The notes: generated by a model not told the origin, from the sequence alone. Numbered from the stretch's first letter, positions 1 through 8,410 are shown. The stretch: DNA of 64,000 bases from Clostridium_AT stratigraminis (GCF_045310675.1 NZ_JBJHZZ010000002.1:1-64000); one strand, 5' to 3'. Made by a program: numbers and translations.

Positions 1-173
1 GGCGAATAGGTGCGGGTGCAATAATCTTGCCAGGTAAGACAATTTATGAAGATGGTTTTGCAGCTGCTGGAAGTGTTGTAACAAAAGATATAGAAAAGGG
101 AAAAATTGTGGCTGGTAATCCAGCAAAGGAATTTAGAAGGGTGCCAGAGGTTCAATTATTAAAGAATCAGTAA
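1..173 (+). CDS. C-terminal end of a hexapeptide-repeat acyltransferase (cut by window edge)
   Basis: The reading frame is open from base 3 to the TAA at 171-173 and gives 56 residues. It has the isoleucine/glycine-spaced pattern of a left-handed beta-helix acyltransferase (RIGAGAIILPG, then VVTKDI and IVAGNPAKEFR), the typical end of WbbJ/LacA-type O- or N-acetyltransferases that modify surface sugars. The N-terminus and active-site histidine lie outside the window. The stop is followed at once, in the same frame, by the remains of rfbB, so two genes have been joined here, probably by deletion. The family call is firm; the acceptor sugar is unknown. Confidence 0.75.
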   Translation, partial: RIGAGAIILPGKTIYEDGFAAAGSVVTKDIEKGKIVAGNPAKEFRRVPEVQLLKNQ

Positions 174-542
174 ATAAGAGATTGGCTTTATGTGTCAGAC
201 CATTGTTCTGCCATCAATGCAGTTTTACATAAGGGTGTAATTGGAAAAACATATAATATCGGTGGTAATAACGAGAAAGCTAATATAGAAATAGCCAAGC
301 TCGTTATAAGAATTATTGGTAAGCCAGAAACTTTGATTAAATATGTAAAAGACAGATCTGGGCATGATAGAAGGTATGTCATTGATAATACAAAAATAAC
401 AGCACAGCTTGGTTGGAAGCCTCAATATACCTTTGAGAAGGGTATTAAAGAAACCATTGAATGGTACTTATAAAATACAGAATGGATTGAAAATATTGTG
501 TCTGGTGATTATACAAATTATTATAAGAAGATGTATTCATAA
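174..542 (+). pseudogene. rfbB: dTDP-glucose 4,6-dehydratase C-terminal remnant with internal stop
   Basis: Reading on in the same frame after the acyltransferase stop gives IRDWLYVSDHC, the RDWLYVxDHC block of RfbB/RmlB, then YNIGGNNE and the GHDRRYxID motif. These belong to the last third of this NAD-dependent dehydratase, which makes dTDP-4-keto-6-deoxyglucose for rhamnose. A TAA at 471-473 interrupts the frame after TIEWYL, yet the frame continues with EWIENIVSGDYTNYYKKMYS to TAA 540-542, the normal RfbB tail. The NAD-binding half and catalytic Tyr/Lys are missing and no start codon with a ribosome site is visible. It is therefore a 5'-deleted, nonsense-carrying pseudogene. Confidence 0.85.
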
Positions 543-596
543 AGACTAGTAGCTTTAGTAACTATTAAATTCCAAATTAAGTTAGGAGATTTGATT

Positions 597-1916
597 ATGT
601 CATCATTAAGTGAAGAACTGATTTTAAAATTGAAAAATAAAACAGCTGTACTGGGAGTTGTAGGCTTAGGTTACGTAGGACTTCCATTAGCTGTAGAAAA
701 GGCAAAAGCAGGATATCATGTAATAGGCTTTGATGTTCAGGATAAAAAAGTAAATATGGTAAACAGTGGAGAAAACTATATTGGTGATATAGTAGACTCA
801 GACCTAGCAAAATTAGTTAAGGATGGTATGCTGAAAGCTACTACAGATTTCAGCTTTGTAAAAGATGTAGATACAGTATCTGTTGCAGTTCCCACACCTC
901 TTGATTTATACAAGCAGCCTGATTTATCATATGTAGAATCTTCTTTCAGAAATGTTGGAAGGTATTTACATAAAGGGATGCTGGTAGTTTTAGAGAGCAC
1001 CACATATCCAGGAACTACAGATGAAGTATGTAAGCCAATATTAGAAGAAGAAAGTGGTTTAAAATGTGGAGAGGATTTCTTTCTTGCCTTTTCGCCAGAG
1101 AGAATCGACCCGGGTAATAAGCAGTTTAAGACAAAAAATACTCCTAAAGTTGTAGGAGGCTGCACAAAGGAATGTACTGAAGTTGCAGCGACACTATACA
1201 AAAGCGTACTGGAAAGTGAAGTACTGGAAGTATCCTCACCCGAAGTTGCAGAAATGGAAAAAATATTAGAAAACACATTTAGAAATGTAAACATAGCCCT
1301 GGCAAATGAAATGGCAATATTATGTAAGAGAATGGGTATAGATGTTTGGGAAGTAATAGATGCTGCCACGACAAAACCTTATGGCTTTATGCCATTTTAT
1401 CCAGGTCCTGGACTTGGCGGACACTGTATACCACTGGATCCATTTTATCTGGAGTGGAAAGCAAGGGAATATGATTATCATACAAAGTTAATTGAGACCT
1501 CAGGTATAATAAATGACTACATGCCTGAATTTGTAGTAGATAATGCAATGAAGATTTTAAATACACAAAAGAAGTCTTTAAATGGAGCAAAGGTTCTTTT
1601 AATGGGTGCAGCTTATAAAAATGATATAGATGACATGAGAGAGTCACCCGTGCTTAAAGTAATAGAACATTTAGAAAAAAATGGAGCAAGTGTAATTTAC
1701 AATGATCCATTTATTCCATCCTTTAAGCATATGGGTAAGGAATATAAATCAGTTAACTGGGAAAATGAAATAAAAAGCGCAGATTTAGTTATTATAACCA
1801 CAAATCACTCCTGCTACGATTATCAGAAAATTGTAGATGAAGCAAATCTATTGTATGATACTAGAAATGCTGCAAAAAATGTTAAAAATAACAGAGAAAA
1901 GATAAATAAGCTATAA
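597..1916 (+). CDS. Nucleotide-sugar 6-dehydrogenase (UDP-GlcNAc/UDP-ManNAc dehydrogenase family)
   Basis: A 439-residue member of the UDP-glucose/GDP-mannose dehydrogenase superfamily, which oxidises C6 of a UDP-sugar to the uronic acid with two NAD. The N-terminal Rossmann motif GLGYVG lies near residues 23-28, and the central block GPGLGGHCIPLDPFY carries the catalytic Cys near 277. The overall sequence looks most like the WbpA (UDP-GlcNAc) branch, but the substrate is inferred. The ATG at 597 is chosen because AGGAG at 584-588 sits eight bases before it; a TTG at 591 is too close. It is the only intact gene between two pseudogenes, so it may be a survivor of an old O-antigen-like cluster. 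A second dehydrogenase lies at 8674. Confidence 0.85.
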   Translation: MSSLSEELILKLKNKTAVLGVVGLGYVGLPLAVEKAKAGYHVIGFDVQDKKVNMVNSGENYIGDIVDSDLAKLVKDGMLKATTDFSFVKDVDTVSVAVPTPLDLYKQPDLSYVESSFRNVGRYLHKGMLVVLESTTYPGTTDEVCKPILEEESGLKCGEDFFLAFSPERIDPGNKQFKTKNTPKVVGGCTKECTEVAATLYKSVLESEVLEVSSPEVAEMEKILENTFRNVNIALANEMAILCKRMGIDVWEVIDAATTKPYGFMPFYPGPGLGGHCIPLDPFYLEWKAREYDYHTKLIETSGIINDYMPEFVVDNAMKILNTQKKSLNGAKVLLMGAAYKNDIDDMRESPVLKVIEHLEKNGASVIYNDPFIPSFKHMGKEYKSVNWENEIKSADLVIITTNHSCYDYQKIVDEANLLYDTRNAAKNVKNNREKINKL

Positions 1917-1968
1917 GTGGTGGCTTGTTTTGGGTAAAATCAAATTGCAATAATAGGCTTTAGAGTAA

Positions 1969-2073
1969 TTTTCCATAAGTATATTAGGGGTTTTAGCAGA
2001 TAGCTATGAAGACTCGGATAACATGATTAAAAATGTTAAAGAAAATAATGTAAAATATGAAAGTTCTACTTAA
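1969..2073 (+). pseudogene. Short degenerate coding remnant
   Basis: After a TAA at 1966-1968 the frame is open to TAA 2071-2073 and reads ADSYEDSDNMIKNVKENNVKYESST at its end, with no start codon or ribosome site. The composition looks like a protein tail rather than random intergenic DNA, and it lies among other broken sugar genes. The parent family is not recognised. It ends directly at a hairpin. Confidence 0.2.
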
Positions 2074-2106
2074 AAGGTGGTATCAAAATTGATACCACTT
2101 TACTAT
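2074..2106. terminator. GTGGTATCAA hairpin, first copy
   Basis: GTGGTATCAA (2077-2086) pairs with TTGATACCAC (2089-2098), a ten-base-pair stem followed by TTTA. It could end transcription of the dehydrogenase at 597. Almost the same hairpin recurs at 2995-3027, so the galE remnant lies between two copies. Confidence 0.55.
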
Positions 2107-2298
2107 TTTCAGAATTGGTAATATCTATAAGTTTGGCATATTACTAATTGCGACGGGAAAGAATGAAAATTTAATATTTCCTAAGATGTATTAAAATATC
2201 TATTTTTATAATATTATATATTAAATAATTTACTAAGCAGGAATTTTAAAATGCAAAAAAGAAAGCTAGATTTTTCTATTTTGTTGCCTAACATTTCA

Positions 2299-2997
2299 AT
2301 GAACATACTAGTAACTGGGGGCGCTGGCTATATTGGCCCACATACCTGAGTGGAGCTACTTAATAATAATTACTCTGTTATCGTGGATGATAATTTTTAT
2401 AATAGTAAAGCTGAAACCATAGATAATATAAAGAAAATAACAAATAAAGAATTGACCTTTTATAAGACAGATGTATCCGATGAAGAGGCAATGGAAACCA
2501 TATTTAAGAGTCATAAAGTAGATGGTATTATCCATTTTACAGGTCTTAAGGCAGTAGGAGAATCTGTAGAAAAACCTATTGAATATTACTATAATAACTT
2601 AGTTAGAACATTGGTTTTAACTAAGCTTTGCAAGAAGTATAATGTTAATAAATTTGTCTTCAGTTCATATGTAATGGATTTAGCTAAGGGCCATGTAGCG
2701 GCACTTAATAAGCTTCAATTAGGTGTAAATATTTATAATCTTGGAACTGGTGAGGGTACTTCTGTGCTGCAGCTAATAAAGGCCTTTGAAGAGGCAAATA
2801 GTATTAAGATTCCATATGAAATAGCTCCTAGAAGGCAAGGAGATATAGCTTCCTGCTATGCCGATGTTAGTAAAGCTGAAAGAGAACTTGGCTGGAAAGC
2901 CAAATTTGATATTATAAAGATGTGCCGGGATGCCTGGAGATTTGAGTTTAACTTTTGCGGCAGCGGTAGATATGGAATATATAAATATTATAAATAA
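2299..2997 (+). pseudogene. galE: UDP-glucose 4-epimerase, broken
   Basis: From ATG 2299 the frame gives MNILVTGGAGYIGPHT, the NAD-binding start of GalE (GGAGYIGSHT), then an in-frame TGA at 2347-2349. It continues as VELLNNNYSVIVDDNFYNS, IHFTGLKAVGESVEKP and KFVFSS. At that point the sequence jumps to VMDLAKGHVAALNKL, so the middle of the enzyme with the catalytic YxxxK is deleted; that motif is absent. The tail (YNLGTGEGTSVL, ADVSKAERELGWKA) is normal up to CRDAWRFE and then diverges. Functional GalE (about 330 residues) interconverts UDP-glucose and UDP-galactose; this copy cannot. It is bracketed by two near-identical hairpins. Confidence 0.9.
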
Positions 2998-3027
2998 AGT
3001 GGTATCAACTCAATTGATACCACTTTA
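2995..3027. terminator. Bidirectional hairpin, second GTGGTATCAA copy
   Basis: TAAAGTGGTATCAA (2995-3008) pairs perfectly with TTGATACCACTTTA (3014-3027). T-rich sequence on both sides allows termination in both directions, of the galE remnant and of the convergent peptidase gene whose stop is at 3032. Confidence 0.75.
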
Positions 3028-3031
3028 CCAT

Positions 3032-5146
3032 TTATTTAGTTTTCACAAATTTATTTTTTTGAATTAATTCATAACTATAATCTACAGGAGAAGTTACACC
3101 TACAGGTGCAGCATACCAAACCAGCATATAGTTATTTCCGCTGCTTAAGAAGCTCTGAATTTCAGCAGCATCTTGCTCTGTGATATTAATTGGATTTATA
3201 GTTTTCACCTGATAATGCTGAGGCTCTGTTCCCTTATTAGTATACTTTTCATTAACAAAGGTTACCATATAATCTACATGTCTTCCTAATACTGCATCTA
3301 AGCTTTCAAAGCCACTGAGGCTGTTTCCGCTATTTGTATAGCCTATTTCAGGTATTGCCACATTTTTAATATACCAGCCTGGATTTGCGAAGGCACCATT
3401 TCCGTTACTTCCCCAGTCAGTCATGTACCTAAAGCTTATATAAATTTTCTTTCCAGCATATGGAGTAAGATCAAAGGTTTCAGTTGTCCAGTCTTTTGCT
3501 ACACCTGTAAGCCCTGGCATATTTGCTTTAATAGTTGGATAGCCTTCATCTACCACATCAGATCTAGTATTTTGATTACTTAAGCTTTTCCAAGTTGCAC
3601 CGTTGTCAGTTGAAACTTGTACTGCACCGAAATCCCATTGTTCTTCTATATCGTATTTAGTATCAAATTTTAAAGTTGCTGCTTGTTTCCCTGTTAGATC
3701 TGCAGAAAAGATTAGTTTATTATCCATTTCATCTCCTGCATTACCCCAAAGTACCTTGCTTCCAGGATTAGAAGGATCATCTGCAACGTTCCAAGGAACT
3801 CCAAGAAAATCTATTCCATTAAATTTAATATCCTTTATGTTCTTAGCATTGTCTAGTTTAATATAATCTGCTCCCCACGCAGGTACACCAGGTTTATTAA
3901 ACTTTAAGGCACTATCATAATTTACTTTAAGATCTATACTCTTAAAGTTATAAATACCATTTCCAGGATTCTTACTGTCAACTGAAAGTGCTACAGTAAA
4001 TCTTCTGAAGAGCTCGTTAAAATCGATTCCTGTATTGTATTGTTTCAAAATTTTATTTACGCTTACAATTCCATGATCCTTGTCTTTTGCTAAGCTCTGA
4101 ATGAAATCTTTACCATATTGGTCATCTAAATATAATTGAAGCAGATATGCTTGGCCGTAATCTGCTAAGGTTTCTGGACCAGTTGGATAGTTGTAATACT
4201 CATCCCAGCTTACTAGTGAATTTTCTGGATGATCTAGGAAGTAGTTTATATGACCCATTGGTTGACCAAAGCCGCAGAGGTATTCAGCAAAGTCTGCCAT
4301 ACCTTCATTAATCCAGGTTTCTTCTGCTGCATCGTTGTCAGCATGAATAAGATGCTGGAATTCGTGAGCAAGAGTCGGCAGGAAGGTATTATCAAGTCTT
4401 GTTTCCCAATTGTTGGTGTCAATAGTGATAATATTACGATCAGTATACTTTTCAATAGTTCCCCAATAGAAGCCTGCTACAAAAAATGGATAAGTGGGAT
4501 CAAAGTAATTTTCATCCCGTACATTATCTACAAGAATCATTACTCTTTCAGTGCCATCTATCGGCTTGTAATAATCCTTTGGAAGTCCTACAAGACCTGG
4601 AAGTGTGGCATTTACACCAGTATGTGAATCTGGAGTTCCAAAGAATTCAGTATCCTTTTGATATATGTCATTATCAAAGGTGTCTCGAACTCTATCTACT
4701 TGAGCTTGAGTAATTACCGGAACAGGTCTAGAATCTCCTTTAGGAAACGCTAAGTCATCAGCAACCCAAACTTCACACTTATCACCAATAGATTTCAAGG
4801 TAAAGGTCTTAAGGTAAACCTTACCTGCTGCAGAGTTATTTGCCGGGAAGGTCATCTGTGTTCCAATTGCAGCAGCACTATTGCCGTTAACAGCAGCTTT
4901 TGTAGTTGCCGCATTTGCCTTAATATCAGCTGCAGATTGTTTAAGCTGTTCATTAAGCTTTGCTTGTGCTTCTTCATTGGAGTCCATTGCACGGAGCTTC
5001 GGACCTATATCCATTGTATCTCCGTATCTAGCAGCGTTCCAGCTTTCTGAAGCTGTCTTAGCTATTGCAGGCCTTTTGATGCCTGCTAAAGTAGCCACAG
5101 TGGTAACAGCTAGCATTAAAGCCAGCACTTTTTTGTTAAACCTCAT
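3032..5146 (-). CDS. Secreted zinc metallopeptidase (HExxH, M6/M30-like)
   Basis: 704 residues. An N-terminal signal peptide (MRFNKKVLALMLAVTTVATLAG, cleavage probably near AIA) sends it out of the cell. Near residue 260 is the gluzincin zinc motif LAHEFQHLIH, and about 20 residues later EETWINEGMADFAEY supplies the third ligand Glu, as in immune-inhibitor-A (M6) and hyicolysin (M30) peptidases. Downstream are beta-sandwich segments (WDFGAVQVSTDNGATW, YAGKKIYISFRYMTDWG) typical of the MAM/jelly-roll parts of M6 proteins. The start has a strong GAGGGGG ribosome site. It stands alone, has its own promoter, and probably degrades extracellular protein. The exact MEROPS family is uncertain. Confidence 0.8.
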   Translation of the reverse strand: MRFNKKVLALMLAVTTVATLAGIKRPAIAKTASESWNAARYGDTMDIGPKLRAMDSNEEAQAKLNEQLKQSAADIKANAATTKAAVNGNSAAAIGTQMTFPANNSAAGKVYLKTFTLKSIGDKCEVWVADDLAFPKGDSRPVPVITQAQVDRVRDTFDNDIYQKDTEFFGTPDSHTGVNATLPGLVGLPKDYYKPIDGTERVMILVDNVRDENYFDPTYPFFVAGFYWGTIEKYTDRNIITIDTNNWETRLDNTFLPTLAHEFQHLIHADNDAAEETWINEGMADFAEYLCGFGQPMGHINYFLDHPENSLVSWDEYYNYPTGPETLADYGQAYLLQLYLDDQYGKDFIQSLAKDKDHGIVSVNKILKQYNTGIDFNELFRRFTVALSVDSKNPGNGIYNFKSIDLKVNYDSALKFNKPGVPAWGADYIKLDNAKNIKDIKFNGIDFLGVPWNVADDPSNPGSKVLWGNAGDEMDNKLIFSADLTGKQAATLKFDTKYDIEEQWDFGAVQVSTDNGATWKSLSNQNTRSDVVDEGYPTIKANMPGLTGVAKDWTTETFDLTPYAGKKIYISFRYMTDWGSNGNGAFANPGWYIKNVAIPEIGYTNSGNSLSGFESLDAVLGRHVDYMVTFVNEKYTNKGTEPQHYQVKTINPINITEQDAAEIQSFLSSGNNYMLVWYAAPVGVTSPVDYSYELIQKNKFVKTK

Positions 5147-5202
5147 TTAAAAACCCCCTCATTATTATTTCGAAAATGGATGACTGATACCAGTCTATCT
5201 AT

Positions 5203-5231
5203 AATATATCAAATAATACCTGATTTAACAA
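5203..5231 (-). promoter_or_regulatory. Promoter of the secreted peptidase gene
   Basis: On the minus strand TTGTTA (5226-5231) and TATATT (5203-5208) are 17 bases apart and about 60 bases upstream of the peptidase start. A small dyad GACTG-ATAC-CAGTC (5182-5195) lies just downstream of the start point and could be an operator. Confidence 0.5.
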
Positions 5232-5359
5232 ATATTTCAATTGCCAAATTAGCACATGATATAACACCTTACGCCATTTTTTTTGATAGTTTTTAAAAAA
5301 ACCTATATAAAATAAATTAAATTTACAATGAATCCTTAAAGCTGTTCATTGATAGTAAA

Positions 5360-5386
5360 AAAGAAAGCTTTCGCTTTCTTTACATT
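5360..5386. terminator. Orphan AAGAAAGC hairpin
   Basis: AAGAAAGC (5361-5368) pairs with GCTTTCTT (5373-5380). On the minus strand the stem is followed by TTTTTTAC, a good intrinsic terminator, but no gene lies upstream in that direction. The rest of the stretch 5232-5767 shows no convincing gene. The same stem sequence recurs at 6621, after the sigma factor gene. Confidence 0.45.
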
Positions 5387-5767
5387 GTTAGTAGACTTAT
5401 CTATCGAGTGATTAAATAGTTTATCTAATTAATTTCCAATATTTTAATGACCTAATTTTTATCTAAATTATGGGGTAAAAAACAATAATTCCTATAAATT
5501 ATGCATATTATTAATTATACCAATCTCTTTTAGACATATAATAAGATAATTTGAGGTTTTATGAAGTATTCAGACAGCACAATATTTAACTTTTACCAAA
5601 TTATGTAAATGTTACTTGTATCAATCTTGATTTAACATTAAATCTAATTTATTGCATTACCGGATATACTGGTACGAAATTAATCCAGACATATTAATGG
5701 TTAGCATTAATAATAAAGTAAAAATATATGAATAAAAAATGAACTAAAATAATAATTAATAAAGTTA

Positions 5768-5797
5768 TTGACAAAGGATAAAATAGAACATTATAAT
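5768..5797 (+). promoter_or_regulatory. Consensus promoter of the sigma-factor gene
   Basis: TTGACA (5768-5773) and TATAAT (5792-5797) are separated by 18 bases: both hexamers match the vegetative sigma consensus exactly. The leader to the sigma-factor start is about 170 bases and contains a small open frame. Confidence 0.75.
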
Positions 5798-5881
5798 ATA
5801 CATTATATGGAAAACATAAATATTACCATATATGTAATAAAAAGTAATACAGTGGAAGGAAAAACAGAAATGAGGTGAAAA

Positions 5882-6007
5882 ATGAAGGCTATGTTTAATG
5901 GGCAAAAGAATATGAATTTAGTAGAAATAAATATTAATTGGTATACTATAATTTTAATGGGGGGATATACTAATGAACCATCACGAAATCGAAACTTGTG
6001 TTATTAA
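5882..6007 (+). CDS. Possible 41-residue leader peptide
   Basis: ATG 5882 follows GAGGTG (5873-5878) at a normal distance, and the frame runs to TAA 6005-6007, ending inside the sigma-factor gene in another frame. The peptide starts MKAMFNGQKNMNLVEI and has no recognisable domain. Its good ribosome site and its overlap with the downstream start suggest translational coupling, but it may be chance. Confidence 0.3.
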   Translation: MKAMFNGQKNMNLVEININWYTIILMGGYTNEPSRNRNLCY

Positions 6008-6560
6008 AGCAAAGACTGGAAATACAGAGGCTCTACTGAAGCTTATGGAGCAGTATAAGCCTTTTATTTTTAAAACCGCCAAGGATTATAACATTAAAGG
6101 CTTTGACGTATATGATCTTGCTCAACTTGGCTATATAACCTTAATTAATTGTACAGAAAGATATAAGATAGGCTCTCACACCTTTAGTTCCTATGCTTTT
6201 AATGCAATTAAAAATGCTTTTAGATATGCAGCAAGGCAAAACAATAAATACGCTGAGGAATATAGTCTTAATGCCCCAGTCCAAAATGACGATTTTGAAG
6301 GCAGTGAATATATTGAATGTATTGCTTCAACTGTGAATATAGAAGAAGACTTAATAAAACTTGAAGATAATAAAAGACTTAAAGGTGCAATAGCAGCACT
6401 TTCAGAAGCCGAACTGGAATTTGTCATAATGGTATATTTCAGTAATATAACAGTAAAGACCTACGCTGAAAAGAAAGGACTTAGCTATATACAAGCTATT
6501 AGATTTAAAAATAAGATTTTGGAGAAACTATTAAACAAAATGAGGACAAACTTTATTTAG
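5973..6560 (+). CDS. Sigma-70 family RNA polymerase sigma factor
   Basis: 195 residues. The first half is sigma region 2: AKTGNTEALLKLMEQYKPFIFKTA, then DVYDLAQLGYITLINCTERYKIG, the DLxQxGxxxLxxxxxxY core that contacts the beta-prime coiled coil, and FSSYAFNAIKNAFRYAARQ, the -10 recognition helix. The C-terminal part (EAELEFVIMVYFSNITVKTYAEKKGLSYIQAIRFKNKIL) is a region-4 helix-turn-helix. The short length, with no regions 1 or 3, fits alternative clostridial sigma factors. The start ATG 5973 follows GGGGGG. The gene is alone between a consensus promoter and a terminator, so its regulon cannot be read from neighbours. No anti-sigma gene is adjacent. Confidence 0.75.
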   Translation: MNHHEIETCVIKAKTGNTEALLKLMEQYKPFIFKTAKDYNIKGFDVYDLAQLGYITLINCTERYKIGSHTFSSYAFNAIKNAFRYAARQNNKYAEEYSLNAPVQNDDFEGSEYIECIASTVNIEEDLIKLEDNKRLKGAIAALSEAELEFVIMVYFSNITVKTYAEKKGLSYIQAIRFKNKILEKLLNKMRTNFI

Positions 6561-6620
6561 AAATTATAATTTACATAAAGTAATTTAGCTGCAAGAATAA
6601 ATATAATAAACTTGGATTAA

Positions 6621-6648
6621 AAAGAAAGCATCAGCTTTCTTTTTTCTT
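6621..6648 (+). terminator. Terminator of the sigma-factor gene
   Basis: AAAGAAAGC (6621-6629) pairs with GCTTTCTTT (6634-6642) around an ATCA loop, followed by a T-run (TTTCTT). Confidence 0.8.
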
Positions 6649-6905
6649 ATTTAATATATCTTTATGATATAAATACAAACTATTTGTTTTATATAGGACT
6701 TTTTTATGAAAGTAATAAAAAATTGACGTTAAATGTTATATTATATGCTAATCTAGCAATCAAAATATTTGTGAAATATAGAATTATTTGATATATTATA
6801 GGTAGAATACAAAGAAAATTATGTCGATATAGCTAGGATTTTCAATAATAACTAATAATATAGACATATTGGTAATAATATGTAGAAGTTCATACCGAAA
6901 AATGG

Positions 6906-6925
6906 TATAATCTTGTATAGACAAG
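6906..6925 (+). promoter_or_regulatory. -10 box with overlapping GntR/HutC-type operator
   Basis: TATAAT (6906-6911) is followed at once by the palindrome CTTGTATAGACAAG (6912-6925), five-base arms CTTGT/ACAAG around ATAG. This closely resembles the CTTGTATATACAAG-type sites bound by HutC-subfamily GntR regulators such as TreR. It lies at the transcription start of the GntR gene itself, so autorepression is likely. No good -35 box is visible. The rest of 6649-6905 shows nothing recognisable. Confidence 0.6.
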
Positions 6926-6946
6926 TATACATTAGAGGTGAATAAA

Positions 6947-7669
6947 TTGATAAATAGGAAGAGCTATATTCCGTATTATTTACAGATCTATTATGAACTT
7001 TTAAATAAAATTGAAGCAATGGTGTACAAGCCTAATGAGCTGCTGCCATCTGAAAATGAACTAGTTGAGGAATACGGGGTTACAAGGGTAACTATTAGAA
7101 ATTCCATGAAAAAACTAAAGGATGAAGGTAGAATTAGGACAGAAAAAGGCAAGGGTTCCTATGTTAATCCACCAAAGCTTATACAAAGCTTAGACAAAAT
7201 ATACAGCCTTGCCAGAGACTTTAATGAAGAGGGTTATGAAATAAAAAGTGAACTTCTTGAGGTTCGATCTGAGCTATGTGATGAAATTATCGGAAAACAC
7301 CTTGAGTTAATATCTACGGATCAAGTAATTGTAATAAAAATTCTGAGAAAAATTAATGATATACCTGTAGTAGTACAAGCTTCTTATTTACCAATGAATA
7401 TCGTTCCGGGACTTACAGCATCTGATATTGATAAATGTGCAATTTATAATTTACTTGAAGATAAATATAATATAAAGCTTTTAAAGGCAACAGAGTATTT
7501 CGACCCTGTAATAGCTGATGAATACAATTCAAAGCTTCTTCAGGTGGATGCAGGTACGCCATTATTTTTGACTGAAAGGGTTACCTATACCGAAGGCAAG
7601 AAGCCAATAGAATTTCGAAGATGCGTAGTGAGAAGTGATAAATTTAGGTTTTCTGTGGAATTAAATTAG
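6947..7669 (+). CDS. GntR family transcriptional regulator, HutC (UTRA) subfamily
   Basis: 240 residues. Residues 1-70 form the GntR winged helix-turn-helix: YIPYYLQIYYELLNKIE, then LLPSENELVEEYGVTRVTIRNSM (recognition helix TRVTIR) and GKGSYV in the wing. The remainder is a UTRA effector domain (DQVIVIKILRKINDIPVVVQASYLP, GTPLFLTERVTY) that binds a small ligand, often a sugar phosphate. TTG 6947 is chosen as start because GAGGTG (6935-6940) is six bases away; a GTG at 6938 lies inside that ribosome site. It sits just before the sugar transferase at 7702 with no terminator between, so it may control the entry of the polysaccharide locus. The ligand is unknown. Confidence 0.85.
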   Translation: MINRKSYIPYYLQIYYELLNKIEAMVYKPNELLPSENELVEEYGVTRVTIRNSMKKLKDEGRIRTEKGKGSYVNPPKLIQSLDKIYSLARDFNEEGYEIKSELLEVRSELCDEIIGKHLELISTDQVIVIKILRKINDIPVVVQASYLPMNIVPGLTASDIDKCAIYNLLEDKYNIKLLKATEYFDPVIADEYNSKLLQVDAGTPLFLTERVTYTEGKKPIEFRRCVVRSDKFRFSVELN

Positions 7670-7701
7670 TCATAAAAATGTTAAGTATTGGAGGCAGGGC
7701 A

Positions 7702-8370
7702 ATGGGGGAACCTGTACTAAATAATAGTAGAATAGAAGTAACTTGGAAGGATGAATATACCAAAGACTGGACTTATTATTTTATAAAGAAGCTTATTGAT
7801 ATTATTGGAGCAATTACTGGAATTTTATTATTAAGCCCAGTATTAATTATAACAGCACTTGCCATAAGGTTAGAGTCTAAAGGACCCATAATATTTAGTC
7901 AAGAGAGAATAGGTTTAAATGGGAAAGCCTTCAAGATGTATAAATTTAGATCTATGGTTGAAAATGCAGAAGAATTATTGGATAAGCTTAAAAATAAAAA
8001 TGAAATGTCTGGACCAATGTTTAAGATAAAGAAAGATCCTAGAATAACTAAAGTAGGAAGATTTATTCGAAAAACCAGCATAGACGAACTTCCTCAGCTA
8101 TTTAATGTATTAAAAGGAGATATGTCCTTGGTAGGGCCAAGACCAAATTTACCAAGAGAAGTCATTAGATTTAATGAGTATCAAAAACAAAAGCTATTAG
8201 TAAAGCCAGGGTTAACTTGCTATTGGCAGGTTATGGGCAGAAACAAAATAGGTTTTGAGCAGTGGATGGAATTAGATATTAAATACTTAAAAGAAAGAAA
8301 TACTTGGGTTGATATAAAATTAATTTTTAAGACATTTTCTGTTTTTTTTGGTGATGATGGAGCGAGATAA
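7702..8370 (+). CDS. Initiating sugar-1-phosphate transferase (WcaJ/WbaP-like phosphoglycosyltransferase)
   Basis: 222 residues. An N-terminal hydrophobic hairpin (KKLIDIIGAITGILLLSPVLIITALAIRLES) is followed by the bacterial sugar transferase domain: GPIIFSQERIGLNGKAFKMYKFRSM, ITKVGRFIRKTSIDELPQLFNVLKGDMSLVGPRP (catalytic Asp-Glu pair in IDELPQ) and KPGLTCYWQVMGRN. The enzyme moves a sugar phosphate from UDP-sugar to undecaprenyl phosphate at the inner membrane face, the first step of Wzy-dependent polysaccharide synthesis. The start is ATG 7702 after GGAGG (7690-7694); an upstream in-frame ATG lacks a ribosome site. The gene follows the GntR regulator by 32 bases and precedes the c-di-GMP riboswitch, so it may be expressed separately from the main operon. 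Confidence 0.9.
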   Translation: MGEPVLNNSRIEVTWKDEYTKDWTYYFIKKLIDIIGAITGILLLSPVLIITALAIRLESKGPIIFSQERIGLNGKAFKMYKFRSMVENAEELLDKLKNKNEMSGPMFKIKKDPRITKVGRFIRKTSIDELPQLFNVLKGDMSLVGPRPNLPREVIRFNEYQKQKLLVKPGLTCYWQVMGRNKIGFEQWMELDIKYLKERNTWVDIKLIFKTFSVFFGDDGAR

Positions 8371-8410
8371 CTTTTTAAGAATAGAGTATTTTAAAAACAA
8401 TTAAAAATTA

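Noticed and set aside
776..1369. Antisense open frame of 197 codons opposite the nucleotide-sugar dehydrogenase
   Set aside because: It is a mirror of a strongly conserved gene, has no ribosome site and shows no recognisable domain.
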